From positions 248,001-312,000 of the forward strand of contig NZ_BMJQ01000001.1 of NCBI RefSeq assembly GCF_014643535.1: a stretch of DNA of 64,000 nt. Reading direction: 5' to 3'. Position numbers and translations under genes: made by a program. The number at the start of each line of letters is the position of its first letter. The stretch's first letter is position 1. This document shows, piece after piece, positions 52,810 to 61,576 of the stretch. The notes under the pieces were generated by a model that was not told where the DNA came from, did no database searches, and saw only the letters and a list, made by a program, of their open reading frames with translations. This DNA is from Aliidongia dinghuensis (GTDB lineage: Bacteria > Pseudomonadota > Alphaproteobacteria > ATCC43930 > CGMCC-115725).

Positions 52810-53643
52810 CTACTGAAACACGTTGACCCCGACGGCGGCCTCGACCTGGTTATCATCGGCGTCTTCGACATCCATTGGTGCCTCGCCGGTGGTGACCATG
52901 TCGCGTTGCTCTCTGGCCCGCTTCCAATCGTTCGGTCCGCCAGCCTGCTTGTGGCGCCTCATGTCGGTGCCGTTGACGTTGACCTCGCCGCGATAGCCGA
53001 AAATGTCGAGGTTGTAGTAGCCCAAGTGGCGCATTTCGTCGCCGAACAGCTGGAGATAGGTACTGCCGCCGCCCGGAGGAACGGAGGCGGAGTGGCACGA
53101 CCAAAGCTTGATTCGAAGGGAATTCCCATCAGGGGCGAGCCCGTCATCGCTGAGGCGGGCGGCCAACTGCTTCGGTGACAGCTTCAAGGGGCGGAACCCG
53201 ACCGCTTCTGAATTCCCGTGGCAATGGATGTACAGGACCGCCGGTACGGCCCGTTGCGCTCTGACGTTGCTCAATGGAGTGGTGCCAGGTTTGTGCCACA
53301 GGAGATTTGGATGGCAGCCGCCATCCTGTTTGGCGAAGCGCGCGAGCAGCCAGTCACCCCACTCCTCGATTTCGTTCTGGCGCGGATTGTACAATGGCCA
53401 GCCCTGCTTGGAGCCGACCTCATCCATCGTTCCGTAATTGCCATCGGCCGCGCCCCTGATCGCGGTTTTGAGTTCGAGCCGATTTCCAAGTTTCGGCATC
53501 GGAATGTAGACGAGGCGGTAGTATTTCCCCACGATGCCCCCCGATCGAATGTCTTCCGGGCGTCGCGGACCTAGACCGCTCTGCCGGTTGGTTGATGTCA
53601 TCCGCGAGTAAGCCGTCCGACCAAGCCCGGCCGAACGGCTCAC
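52810..53643 (-). CDS. Caspase-like (clan CD, C80-like) cysteine peptidase candidate
   Basis: The ~277-residue protein contains VPAVLYIHCHGNSEAVG (strand then His-Gly) and about 40 residues later LRIKLWSCHSASVPPG (strand then Cys), the His/Cys dyad layout of clan CD peptidases such as the MARTX/C80 and gingipain groups. The order strand-H-G ... strand-S-C-x-S fits well. No signal peptide is seen; start 53643 or ATG 53601. A BamE-like lipoprotein gene lies 10 bases upstream of it, possibly the same transcript. It could be a toxin self-processing domain or a defence effector. Confidence 0.6.
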   Translation of the reverse strand: MSRSAGLGRTAYSRMTSTNRQSGLGPRRPEDIRSGGIVGKYYRLVYIPMPKLGNRLELKTAIRGAADGNYGTMDEVGSKQGWPLYNPRQNEIEEWGDWLLARFAKQDGGCHPNLLWHKPGTTPLSNVRAQRAVPAVLYIHCHGNSEAVGFRPLKLSPKQLAARLSDDGLAPDGNSLRIKLWSCHSASVPPGGGSTYLQLFGDEMRHLGYYNLDIFGYRGEVNVNGTDMRRHKQAGGPNDWKRAREQRDMVTTGEAPMDVEDADDNQVEAAVGVNVFQ

Positions 53644-53653
53644 GGCGGCCCAG

Positions 53654-54016
53654 TCAGTTGTTGACGTCTGTCGACGTTTGGCCTGCGGTGTAGTTCTGCA
53701 GCACTCCGCTCGAATCGAACGTCATCGTCACGTTTGTCATCTTGCCGGTCGCCCCGCCCGCAAAGGCCCCCACTATGGGAATGAAGGTCGCGGCCTTCGC
53801 CTGGGTCTCGGTGTGCACGTAGCTGATGATCTTGGCGCCTTCGGAAGTCACCGTTGAACTGTTTGGCGGCCCGAACTTGGAGACCACCTCGGCGTAGGTG
53901 GTTTTTCCCTTTTGCAGGTCTGCCAGCTGCTCCTGCTTCACCTCGGTGCCGGATGACATGCAGCCAGCGACCGCGACCGATGCAGCCGCGGCGAAAATTC
54001 GACGAAACAACCTCAT
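53654..54016 (-). CDS. BamE/SmpA-like lipoprotein
   Basis: The 120-residue protein has a lipoprotein signal (RRIFAAAASVAVAGC, lipobox VAGC) and a BamE-like core QLADLQKGKTTYAEVVSKFGPP, followed by strands and a Gly-rich hydrophobic stretch (FIPIVGAFAGGATG). BamE-like folds occur in outer-membrane and inhibitor proteins. GAGG precedes ATG 54016. It is not the housekeeping BamE by context. It may be linked to the caspase-like gene downstream. Confidence 0.8.
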   Translation of the reverse strand: MRLFRRIFAAAASVAVAGCMSSGTEVKQEQLADLQKGKTTYAEVVSKFGPPNSSTVTSEGAKIISYVHTETQAKAATFIPIVGAFAGGATGKMTNVTMTFDSSGVLQNYTAGQTSTDVNN

Positions 54017-54651
54017 GAAAACCTCGGTTATCTGAATGTGCGGGGCACAACCGAGGGTGATGCTACGAAAGGTTGAGGAGCCATTCCACACCAATCGCGC
54101 CAGTGAGTGATAGAAGCTCGCCGAGCGTTGGAAACATGGGCCACGCCAGTGGTTGCCGCGCGGTCGCGGTTTGGCGGTATCGAAAATCCATGGCGGCATG
54201 CGGCCGAACGCCCGCAGCAAATCCTTGTGCGTGTCCGGCTACCCGACGTGCGGCGGTGGAGTGGTTTCGAGCGCTCGGATGTGAAGCGGCCCGACGTGAT
54301 GCACCTGCCATGCCTTTGAAATCAACTGCTTGCTGCGCAGATCGGCACCAGGACCCCAGCCGATTTGCGCCCGTGCAACGGCATAGCCATGGGGTAGCCG
54401 ACGCATACGACGGGTGCGTCGGCCGATCGGCCGATCGGCCTGACGCCGGACACAGGCTCCTGACGGCGCCGTTCAAGGCGGGCCGGTTCTCTTGCCAGCA
54501 AGTATCGTTCGCCGTATTGACTCGAAACGAACATGACCGTTTTGTGGATTCCGCTGCGGCATCGGCGGAATGCTGTCGAGCTTAGAGCTCGGAAATGAGA
54601 CACGGTCCCGACCGATCGAAGTCGGAGGAAACGCAGGCGGGAGGAGAGACG
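54017..54651. other. Intergenic region with palindromes, no gene seen
   Basis: Long frames here are high-GC shadows. It contains a 20-base perfect palindrome at 54421-54440 and the promoter region of the AraC regulator near 54520-54640. No transposase remnant is recognisable. Confidence 0.5.
54421..54440. repeat. 20-base perfect palindrome made of GGCCGATC units
   Basis: The sequence is built from overlapping GGCCGATC/GATCGGCC units and equals its own reverse complement over 20 bases. It sits about 210 bases upstream of the AraC gene and has no T-run. It could be a binding site or a small repetitive element. Confidence 0.5.
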
Positions 54652-55491
54652 ATGTCGAATGCGCTCCGCATCGCGCATGGAGCGTTCGGTCGAGTTGCCT
54701 TACTCGACATGGATGCTTCGCTCGTTCGCCATGCGCATCCTCACTGCCACGTCCTGATCAAGGCGGAGGGTTCCGACACCCAATTTTCGGTGCGGGATCA
54801 GATCGTGCCATTGACCACCAACAACGCCGTCCTGATCAACGCGTGGGAGCCTCACGCGTACGTCCATGATCCAAGGCGGACGCGGACGATCATATTGGCG
54901 CTCTATATCGAGCCGATCTGGCTGGCGGGATTTCGGAAGAATTGGACCGCGAGCGGAGCGCCCGGCTTTTTCGAGCGCCTCTCTGGCGAACTCACTCCGC
55001 TGATCCGCTCCCTTGCCGACGAGCTCGCGTTCTCGATGACGAATAGCTCCGTGACGGGGGCCGAACAGGAGCGGCTTCTCTCCGACCTGATGATTGCGGT
55101 CATCGAGAAATTCTCGCCGTGGCGCGAGGTTACTGTTTCCCTCCGGGATCTCGCTCGCCGCGGAAGCGTCGATTGGCGGATCCGACGCGCGCTCGAGGTC
55201 ATACGGGCGAACCCGGGAGAGATCGGAGACATGAGCGCGTTGGCGAGAGAAGTCGGCCTTTCCCGCGCGCATTTCTTCCGTCTCTTCGAGAAATCGATCG
55301 ACGTCCCGCCGCGTGTCTTCCTCAACGTGGTGCGGTTGGAATACGCCGTCGGCGAGCTGGTCAATTCCGAGGTGAGCCTCTCGGACCTGAGCGATCGCCT
55401 GGGTTTCAGCGCACCGCCCCATTTCACCCGGTTCTTCAGGGATCACGCAGGGGCGACGCCAAGCGAGTTCCGGTCCGTCGCGCGGCAATGA
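54652..55491 (+). CDS. AraC-family regulator of the furoate operon
   Basis: The 279-residue protein has an N-terminal cupin-like domain (VRHAHPHCHVLIKAEG) and a C-terminal AraC double HTH (GDMSALAREVGLSRAHFFRLFEK; LSDLSDRLGFSAPPHFTRFFRDHAGATPSEFR). GGGAGGAG lies five bases before ATG 54652. It sits 146 bases upstream of the hmf operon on the same strand, so it is the likely activator. The furoate cluster I recall from Cupriavidus uses a LysR protein, so this regulator type differs. Confidence 0.92.
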   Translation: MSNALRIAHGAFGRVALLDMDASLVRHAHPHCHVLIKAEGSDTQFSVRDQIVPLTTNNAVLINAWEPHAYVHDPRRTRTIILALYIEPIWLAGFRKNWTASGAPGFFERLSGELTPLIRSLADELAFSMTNSSVTGAEQERLLSDLMIAVIEKFSPWREVTVSLRDLARRGSVDWRIRRALEVIRANPGEIGDMSALAREVGLSRAHFFRLFEKSIDVPPRVFLNVVRLEYAVGELVNSEVSLSDLSDRLGFSAPPHFTRFFRDHAGATPSEFRSVARQ

Positions 55492-55637
55492 GCGATCGGA
55501 AATCCTAATCACGCGATCGGGCATCCGAATTAAGAGACGGTAGGGTAAGTCGTGCGACCCGGCGGTATCCACGTCTCCCCGTTCCTGTGTGCAGCCTGCA
55601 CCCAAGCGTTTCGAAGACGCGCTAGGGAGAGGCCCAA

Positions 55638-58600
55638 GTGGAACAGAGTGCCGTCCTCCGGGACCCGGAACGACGCGTAAGCATCAGCGAAGGCTGGGTG
55701 GGGAAGTCGCCCCCGCGCGTCGAGGACGCGGCCCTCCTGACCGGGCGCGGGCGCTACATCGACGACCTCGGCATCACGCCGGGCACGCTCCACGCCGCCA
55801 TCCTCCGCTCCCCCCACGCGCACGCCTTGATCGAGGCGATCGATGTCGAGCGGGCCAAGGCGATGCCGGGCGTTGAGGCCATCCTGACGGGCGAGGATAT
55901 CCGGGCCCTGACCGCCAGCATGGTCGTCGGCGTGAAGGCACCGGTCGATTGCTGGCCGATCGCCGTCGACCGGGTCCGGTACGTCGGCGAACCGGTTGCG
56001 GTGGTCGTCGCGTCCGACCGATATCTCGCTGAAGACGCGATCGATCTCGTTGAGGTCCGGTACAAGCCGCTTGGCGCCGTGGTCGATCCGTTCGAGGCGA
56101 TGAAGCCCGAAGCGCCCGTCCTTCATGAGGGGTTCGGCACCCTGGGCCTCGCCAACAACGTCGCGAGCGATCGACGCTTCCGGTACGGCGATCCGGAGCG
56201 CGCCTTTGCCGAGGCTCCGCATCGTGTCTCGGTCGACGTGCGCTACCCGCGGAATGCCTGCACGCCCATCGAGACCTACGGGGTCATCGCCGAATACGAT
56301 CCGGGCCTCGACGGCTATGACATCCGGGCCAATTTCCAGGGTCCCTTCAGCATTCATGCGGTGATTTCGCGTGCGCTCAAGGTCCCCGGGAACCGGTTGC
56401 GCCTTCGGACGCCACCGGATTCCGGCGGCAGCTTCGGCGTCAAGCAGGGGGTGTTCCCCTACATCGTGCTCATCGGGGCCGCGGCGCGCGTCGTCCAGCG
56501 TCCCGTGAAGTGGATCGAGGATCGGCTCGAGCACCTTGCCGCGTCGACCGTCGCGACCAATCGCGGAACCCGGCTCGAAGCCGCGGTCGAGGCCAACGGG
56601 CGAATCACGGCGCTGGATTGGGATCAGGTCGAGGATTGCGGCGCGCATCTTCGGGCGCCGGAGCCTGCCACGCTCTATCGCATGCACGGCAACATGACCG
56701 GGGCCTACGCGATCCGAAACGTCGCCATCCGCAATCGGGTCGTGGTCACCAACAAGACGCCGACGGGCCTCAACCGCGGCTTCGGCGGACCCCAGGTCTA
56801 TTTCGCGCTCGAGCGCCTGATGCAGCGGATCGCAATCGAGCTGGGTCTCGATCCCCTGGATGTCATTCGCCGCAACCTCGTGCCGCAAGGCTCCTTCCCC
56901 TACAAGACCGCGACCGGAGCGGTGCTGGACTCCGGCGACTACCAGACCGCCCTCTCGGTCGCGCTCGAAAAGGGCGGGCACGCGGAACTGCTGAAGCGGC
57001 GCGATCAGGCCCGCGCCGAGGGGCGCCTCTACGGCATCGGGTACACCGCGGTCGTCGAACCCAGCGTCTCCAACATGGGCTACATCACCACCGTCCTGAC
57101 GGCGGACGAGCGTCGGAAGGCAGGGCCGAAGAACGGCGCGCAGGCGACAGCGACGATCCATATCGACCCGCTCGGCTCGGTCTCGGTCCACGTCGCTTCG
57201 GTTCCCCAGGGTCAGGGGCACCGCACCGTACTGGGCCAGGTCGTCGGGGATGTGTTCGGCCTACCGCCCTCCACGATATCGGTCGTCACCGACGTCGACA
57301 CGGGCAAGGACGCGTGGTCGATCGCCTCGGGGAACTACTCCAGTCGGTTCGCTCCGGCGGTGGCGGGTGCCGCCCACCTTGCCGCGACGCGGCTACGCGG
57401 CCGCTTGGCGCAGATCGCCGCGGCACAGCTCAACATCCTCCCCGACGAGGTCGAGTTCGCCGAAGGCCGGGCCCGGGCGAAGGGAAATCTCGACAACGGC
57501 ACGAGCTTCTCGCGCGTCGCGGCGGCCGGGCACTGGGCACCCGGCACCCTGCCGGACGGCGTCGAGCAGCCGCTTCGGGAGACCGTGTTCTGGACCCCGG
57601 ATCAGCTGGTGGCGCCGAACGCGAAGGACGAGGTCAATTCCTCGCTCTGCCACGGCTTCATCTTCGACTTCTGTGGCGTCGAAATCGATCGGACCACCGG
57701 TGAGACCAAGATCGACCGGTACGTGACGATGCACGACTGCGGCCACATCCTCCACCCGGGAATGGTCGACGGCCAGGTCCGCGGCGGTTTCGCCCATGCC
57801 CTGGGAGCGGCGCTCTATGAGGAGCACAGCTACGGCGCCGACGGCAGCTTCCTGTCCGGCACGTTGGCGGATTACCTGATCCCGACCACGATGGAGGTGC
57901 CGGATCCGATCATCCTGCACCTGGAGACGCCGTCGCCGTTCACGCCTCTTGGCGCCAAGGGCGTCGGGGAGGGCAACTGCATGTCCACCCCGGTCTGCAT
58001 CGCCAACGCGGTCGCCGATGCCTTGGGGCTCTCCGACATCACCTTGCCGATCCTGCCGTCGCATCTCGCAGACCACCTCTACGGCGCCGAAGCCCCGCCA
58101 AAGCATTCGCCAGCGACGCGTCCGAGCGTTCCCGCAAAACCGGGCGCGAGAATGCTCACCGGCGATGGGACCGCATCGGTCGACGCGCCGCGGGACAAGG
58201 TCTGGGCGATGTTGCTCGACCCCCAAGCGCTCATGGCGATCGTGCCGGGTGCCCATGGCATCGAGAAGCTCTCCGACACCCAATTCCGCGCCGAGGTGAC
58301 GCTCGGCGTCGGCCCGGTCAAGGGAAGGTACAAGTCGGAGATCAGCCTTTCCGAGATGTTGGCTCCCGAGAAGGTCACCCTCACCGGATCGACGAACGGG
58401 GCGCTCGGCTTCGGCCAAGGCGTCGGCGTGGTGACGCTATCCGAGGAGGCGCCGGGCCGGACCAAGGTCGCGTACCGCTACGAGGCGGAGATCGGCGGCA
58501 AGGTGGCGTCGATCGGCGGACGTCTTCTCGATGGCGCGGCCCGTGTCGTCATCGGGCAGTTCTTCAGCGCTCTGGCGGCGCAGGCTGGCGGTGCGCCGAA

Positions 58601-58649
58601 GCGCGGCTTGGTGGCTTTCCTAAGACGTCTGTTCGGGAGGCGGTCATGA
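55638..58649 (+). CDS. hmfA: Furoyl-CoA dehydrogenase large (molybdopterin) subunit with fused CoxG domain
   Basis: The 1003-residue protein is a xanthine-dehydrogenase-family large subunit (VGKSPPRVEDAALLTGRGRYIDDL; LRSPHAHALIEAIDV; GFGGPQVYFALERL; molybdopterin segments to about 800). From about 838 it carries an SRPBCC/CoxG domain (GTASVDAPRDKVWAMLLDP, VTLTGSTNGALGFGQG) and ends in a basic tail. In the furoate pathway HmfABC hydroxylates 2-furoyl-CoA. GTG 55638 follows GGGAGAGG. It overlaps hmfB by four bases. Other aromatic-CoA hydroxylases are the main alternative. Confidence 0.85.
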   Translation: MEQSAVLRDPERRVSISEGWVGKSPPRVEDAALLTGRGRYIDDLGITPGTLHAAILRSPHAHALIEAIDVERAKAMPGVEAILTGEDIRALTASMVVGVKAPVDCWPIAVDRVRYVGEPVAVVVASDRYLAEDAIDLVEVRYKPLGAVVDPFEAMKPEAPVLHEGFGTLGLANNVASDRRFRYGDPERAFAEAPHRVSVDVRYPRNACTPIETYGVIAEYDPGLDGYDIRANFQGPFSIHAVISRALKVPGNRLRLRTPPDSGGSFGVKQGVFPYIVLIGAAARVVQRPVKWIEDRLEHLAASTVATNRGTRLEAAVEANGRITALDWDQVEDCGAHLRAPEPATLYRMHGNMTGAYAIRNVAIRNRVVVTNKTPTGLNRGFGGPQVYFALERLMQRIAIELGLDPLDVIRRNLVPQGSFPYKTATGAVLDSGDYQTALSVALEKGGHAELLKRRDQARAEGRLYGIGYTAVVEPSVSNMGYITTVLTADERRKAGPKNGAQATATIHIDPLGSVSVHVASVPQGQGHRTVLGQVVGDVFGLPPSTISVVTDVDTGKDAWSIASGNYSSRFAPAVAGAAHLAATRLRGRLAQIAAAQLNILPDEVEFAEGRARAKGNLDNGTSFSRVAAAGHWAPGTLPDGVEQPLRETVFWTPDQLVAPNAKDEVNSSLCHGFIFDFCGVEIDRTTGETKIDRYVTMHDCGHILHPGMVDGQVRGGFAHALGAALYEEHSYGADGSFLSGTLADYLIPTTMEVPDPIILHLETPSPFTPLGAKGVGEGNCMSTPVCIANAVADALGLSDITLPILPSHLADHLYGAEAPPKHSPATRPSVPAKPGARMLTGDGTASVDAPRDKVWAMLLDPQALMAIVPGAHGIEKLSDTQFRAEVTLGVGPVKGRYKSEISLSEMLAPEKVTLTGSTNGALGFGQGVGVVTLSEEAPGRTKVAYRYEAEIGGKVASIGGRLLDGAARVVIGQFFSALAAQAGGAPKRGLVAFLRRLFGRRS

Positions 58650-59518
58650 AGCCCCCTGCATTCGACTACCTTCGCGCCGCGACCCTGGACGAGGTCCTGG
58701 AGGCGTTGTGGGAGGGCGGTTCCGACGCTCGGATCCTGGCCGGGGGCCAATCGCTGCTGCCTATGCTCAACATGCGGCTCGCCCGGCCGAGCGTGCTCGT
58801 GGACGTCATGCATGTGGATGCGCTGCGACAGGTCACCGCCTCCGGGGACGCCCTCAAGATCGGTGCCGCGGTCCGGCAAGCGCAGATCGAGCATCGAGCC
58901 GACCTGGTCGGCGAACTGCCGTTGCTGGCCGCCGCCATTCCTTGGGTCGGCCACATGCAGACTCGTGCTTCCGGCACCCTGTGCGGCTCCGTCGCCCACG
59001 CCGATCCAAGCGCCGAGATCCCCTTGGTGCTGCTGGCCTTGCTGGGGTCGGTCCACCTGAGGTCCCGCAAGCAGCGCCGGACCCTCAAAGCCGACGACTT
59101 CTTCACGGGCATGATGGCCACCGCTCGGGCCGACCAAGAGGTCATCGAGGCGATCTCGTTCCCCCTGGCGAGGCCGGACACGGGCTACGCGTTCCGCGAA
59201 GTCGGACGGCGCCACGGCGACTTCGCCATCGTCGCCTGCGCGGCCGTGGTCGATCGCAAGGGCGCCCGCTTGGCGGTCGGGGGCGTCGCCGACATGCCGA
59301 TGGCTCGGCCGTTGCCGCTGCCGGAGGAGGGGAGCGCCCTCGACGACGCGCTCGAAACCTTCGCCTGGGACCTCAACGCCCGCGACGACCTCCACGCCAC
59401 CGCCCGCTATCGGCGCGAGCTCGTCAGGCGCCTCGGCCGCCAGGTCATCGAAGAAGCCGTGCGGCGGCGAGACGGCGTGACGCCGCCGCCGACCGGTCAC
59501 CAACAGGATGCTGCCTGA
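58646..59518 (+). CDS. hmfB: Furoyl-CoA dehydrogenase FAD-binding subunit
   Basis: The 290-residue protein has the CoxM/XDH FAD-domain signatures AGGQSLLPMLNMRLARPSVLVD and, after HMQTRASGTLCGSVAHADPSAE, the second FAD loop; a CO_deh_flav_C tail ends near LVRRLGRQVIEEAV. It passes electrons from the 2Fe-2S subunit to an acceptor. It overlaps both neighbours (ATGA with hmfA; one base with hmfC), so expression is coupled. Confidence 0.88.
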   Translation: MKPPAFDYLRAATLDEVLEALWEGGSDARILAGGQSLLPMLNMRLARPSVLVDVMHVDALRQVTASGDALKIGAAVRQAQIEHRADLVGELPLLAAAIPWVGHMQTRASGTLCGSVAHADPSAEIPLVLLALLGSVHLRSRKQRRTLKADDFFTGMMATARADQEVIEAISFPLARPDTGYAFREVGRRHGDFAIVACAAVVDRKGARLAVGGVADMPMARPLPLPEEGSALDDALETFAWDLNARDDLHATARYRRELVRRLGRQVIEEAVRRRDGVTPPPTGHQQDAA

Positions 59519-60030
59519 TGCCCCGCCTTTCCGCCACCAGCCGCCACCCGGTATCCTTTACGCTGAACGGCCGCCCGGTCAGGGGGGAGGCCGAGCCGCG
59601 TCTCCTGCTGCATGATTTCCTGCGCCATGTGATCGGTGCCACGGGCACGCATGTCGGTTGCGAACATGGTGTCTGCGGGGCTTGCACCGTCCAGATCGAC
59701 GGGGCACCGGTCCGGTCCTGCTTGAGGCTCGCGGTACAGTCCGATGGCGCCGAGATCCGCACGGTCGAAGGCCTGGCGCCGTCACCGGAACGTCTCGCCA
59801 TCCTGCAGGAAAGCTTCCGGGAGCATCACGGCCTCCAGTGCGGCTTCTGCACCGCCGGAATCCTCATGTCGCTCGATGCGTTCCTGCGTGGCAACCCCGA
59901 CCCGACCGAGGCCGCCATCCGCGAAGTCCTGTCCGGTCATCTCTGCCGCTGTACCGGCTACACCCCGATTGTCGCTGCGGCCATGACGGCGGCGGCCCGC
60001 CTGCGCGCGGAAGAGCCGAGCCATGCTTGA
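59518..60030 (+). CDS. hmfC: Furoyl-CoA dehydrogenase 2Fe-2S subunit
   Basis: The 170-residue protein has both iron-sulfur motifs of the family: GCEHGVCGACTVQIDG (plant-type 2Fe-2S, with a later Cys in SCLRLA) and QCGFCTAGILM ... GHLCRCTGYTPI (helical 2Fe-2S domain). The first Cys cluster C-x4-C-x2-C matches exactly. It starts at the last base of hmfB's stop and overlaps hmfD by eight bases. Confidence 0.9.
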   Translation: MPRLSATSRHPVSFTLNGRPVRGEAEPRLLLHDFLRHVIGATGTHVGCEHGVCGACTVQIDGAPVRSCLRLAVQSDGAEIRTVEGLAPSPERLAILQESFREHHGLQCGFCTAGILMSLDAFLRGNPDPTEAAIREVLSGHLCRCTGYTPIVAAAMTAAARLRAEEPSHA

Positions 60031-61576
60031 TCTCGGCACAAGCTTCATCGCCAGCGTGGAGCGCGATCCGAACGTTCTCGCGATCGTCGATGGCGAAACC
60101 CGCCTCACGTATGTCGCCTGGTATCGTCGGGTATCGGCCATCGTCGCGGCGCTGGACGAGCTCGGGCTGAAGCCGGGCGACCATCTTGTCACGGTTCTGC
60201 AGAACCGCTGGCAGGCTGCCACACTCCATTGGGCGTGCCAGCTCGCCGGGGTCATCATCACGCCGCTGAATTGGCGAGCGAAGGCGGACGACGTCGAATT
60301 CTGCGTCACCGACTCCGGTGCGTCGCTGCTCGTCTACGAGCCCGCATCCGCGGACGCGGTCCATTCGGCGCCCGCCGCAATGAGCATCCGCAGGATATCT
60401 CTCGGCGCCGCTAGCGACGGTGAGATTGCATTCGACGAACTGGTCGAACGATCGGCTCCCGATGCGCAGCCGAGGGTGAGTGCCGACGCCTGGTCCCTGA
60501 TGCTTTACACGTCCGGGACGACGTCGCGCCCCAAGGGAGTGCCGCGTCGGCAGCGGGCGGAACGAGCGGCGGCGATCGCCCATCTCGCGCAAAACCTCTA
60601 CGGCCGCGGCGAACGCACGCTCGGCGTCATGCCGCTCTATCACACCATGGGCGTGCGATCGCTCCTTGCGATGTCCTTGGTCGGTGGGACTTTCGTCTGC
60701 CTTCCTCGCTTCGACATCGAAGGGGCTCTGGCACTGATCGAGCGGGAAGCGATCACCAACCTCTACCTGGCGCCCACGCTCTATCACGACGTGGTCCACC
60801 ACCCCTCCTTCAAGTCGGCGGACGTGAGTTCGGTGCGGAAGCTCGGGTTCGCGGGAGCGCCGATGACCGACGGCCTGTTGCGCCGCCTCGAGGAAGCCTT
60901 CCGGCCCGAGCTGTTCGTCAATCACTACGGCAGCTCCGAGATCTACACCTGCACGATCAACCAGGATGCGGCGACCAAGCCGGGATCCGCAGGCCGGGCG
61001 GCCCTCAACCAGCGCATCCGGGTCGTCCGCATCGACGCCTTGTCCGCGGACGACCTGGCCGCTCCCGGTGAGGAGGGCGAGATTATCGCGTCCCTCACTG
61101 GAGACGAGGCGTTCGAGGGCTATTGGCTGAGGCCCGACGCGGACGCGAAGGCGTTGCGGGACGGTTGGTACTTCACCAGCGACACCGGCTATTTCGACGC
61201 CGACGGCGACCTCTTCGTCACGGGCCGGGTCGACGACCTGATCATCACCGGCGGCGAGAACGTCTCCCCGGTCGAGGTCGAGAGCTGCCTTTCCCTGCAT
61301 CCCGCCGTCTCCGAGGTGGCCGTGGTCGGCCTGCCGGACGAACGGCTCGGCAAGGTCGTCACCGCCTTCGTCAGGTTGAGCCATCCCGTCGATGCCGAGG
61401 AGCTGGACAGGCATTGCCGCGAGTCGACCCTCGCCAATTTCAAGCGCCCCCGCCGGATCGTGTTCGTCGAGCAGATCCCCCGCTCGCCGGTGGGCAAGCT
61501 GCTGCGCCGCAAGCTCGTCGACGGTGAGTACCGCCTCGCCGATCCCAAGGCCCAGAACCAGGAACCAATCGCATGA
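60023..61576 (+). CDS. hmfD: Furoyl-CoA synthetase (AMP-forming aryl-CoA ligase)
   Basis: The 517-residue protein has the adenylate-forming signatures LMLYTSGTTSRPKGVPR (P-loop), VNHYGSSEIYT (A5), WYFTSDTGYFDADG with the ribose-binding Asp, VTGRVDDLIITGGENVSP and the C-terminal catalytic Lys in SPVGKLLRRKL. It resembles benzoate/4-hydroxybenzoate ligases. In the hmf order it activates 2-furoate to furoyl-CoA. Overlaps hmfC by eight bases and hmfE by four. Confidence 0.88.
   Translation: MLDLGTSFIASVERDPNVLAIVDGETRLTYVAWYRRVSAIVAALDELGLKPGDHLVTVLQNRWQAATLHWACQLAGVIITPLNWRAKADDVEFCVTDSGASLLVYEPASADAVHSAPAAMSIRRISLGAASDGEIAFDELVERSAPDAQPRVSADAWSLMLYTSGTTSRPKGVPRRQRAERAAAIAHLAQNLYGRGERTLGVMPLYHTMGVRSLLAMSLVGGTFVCLPRFDIEGALALIEREAITNLYLAPTLYHDVVHHPSFKSADVSSVRKLGFAGAPMTDGLLRRLEEAFRPELFVNHYGSSEIYTCTINQDAATKPGSAGRAALNQRIRVVRIDALSADDLAAPGEEGEIIASLTGDEAFEGYWLRPDADAKALRDGWYFTSDTGYFDADGDLFVTGRVDDLIITGGENVSPVEVESCLSLHPAVSEVAVVGLPDERLGKVVTAFVRLSHPVDAEELDRHCRESTLANFKRPRRIVFVEQIPRSPVGKLLRRKLVDGEYRLADPKAQNQEPIA

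Noticed and set aside
54063..54476. 137-codon minus-strand frame upstream of the AraC gene
   Set aside because: Composition of a shadow frame; no start signal or domain.
55530..57221. 563-codon minus-strand frame opposite hmfA
   Set aside because: Antisense shadow; low-complexity Arg/Asp/Gly composition and no recognisable fold.
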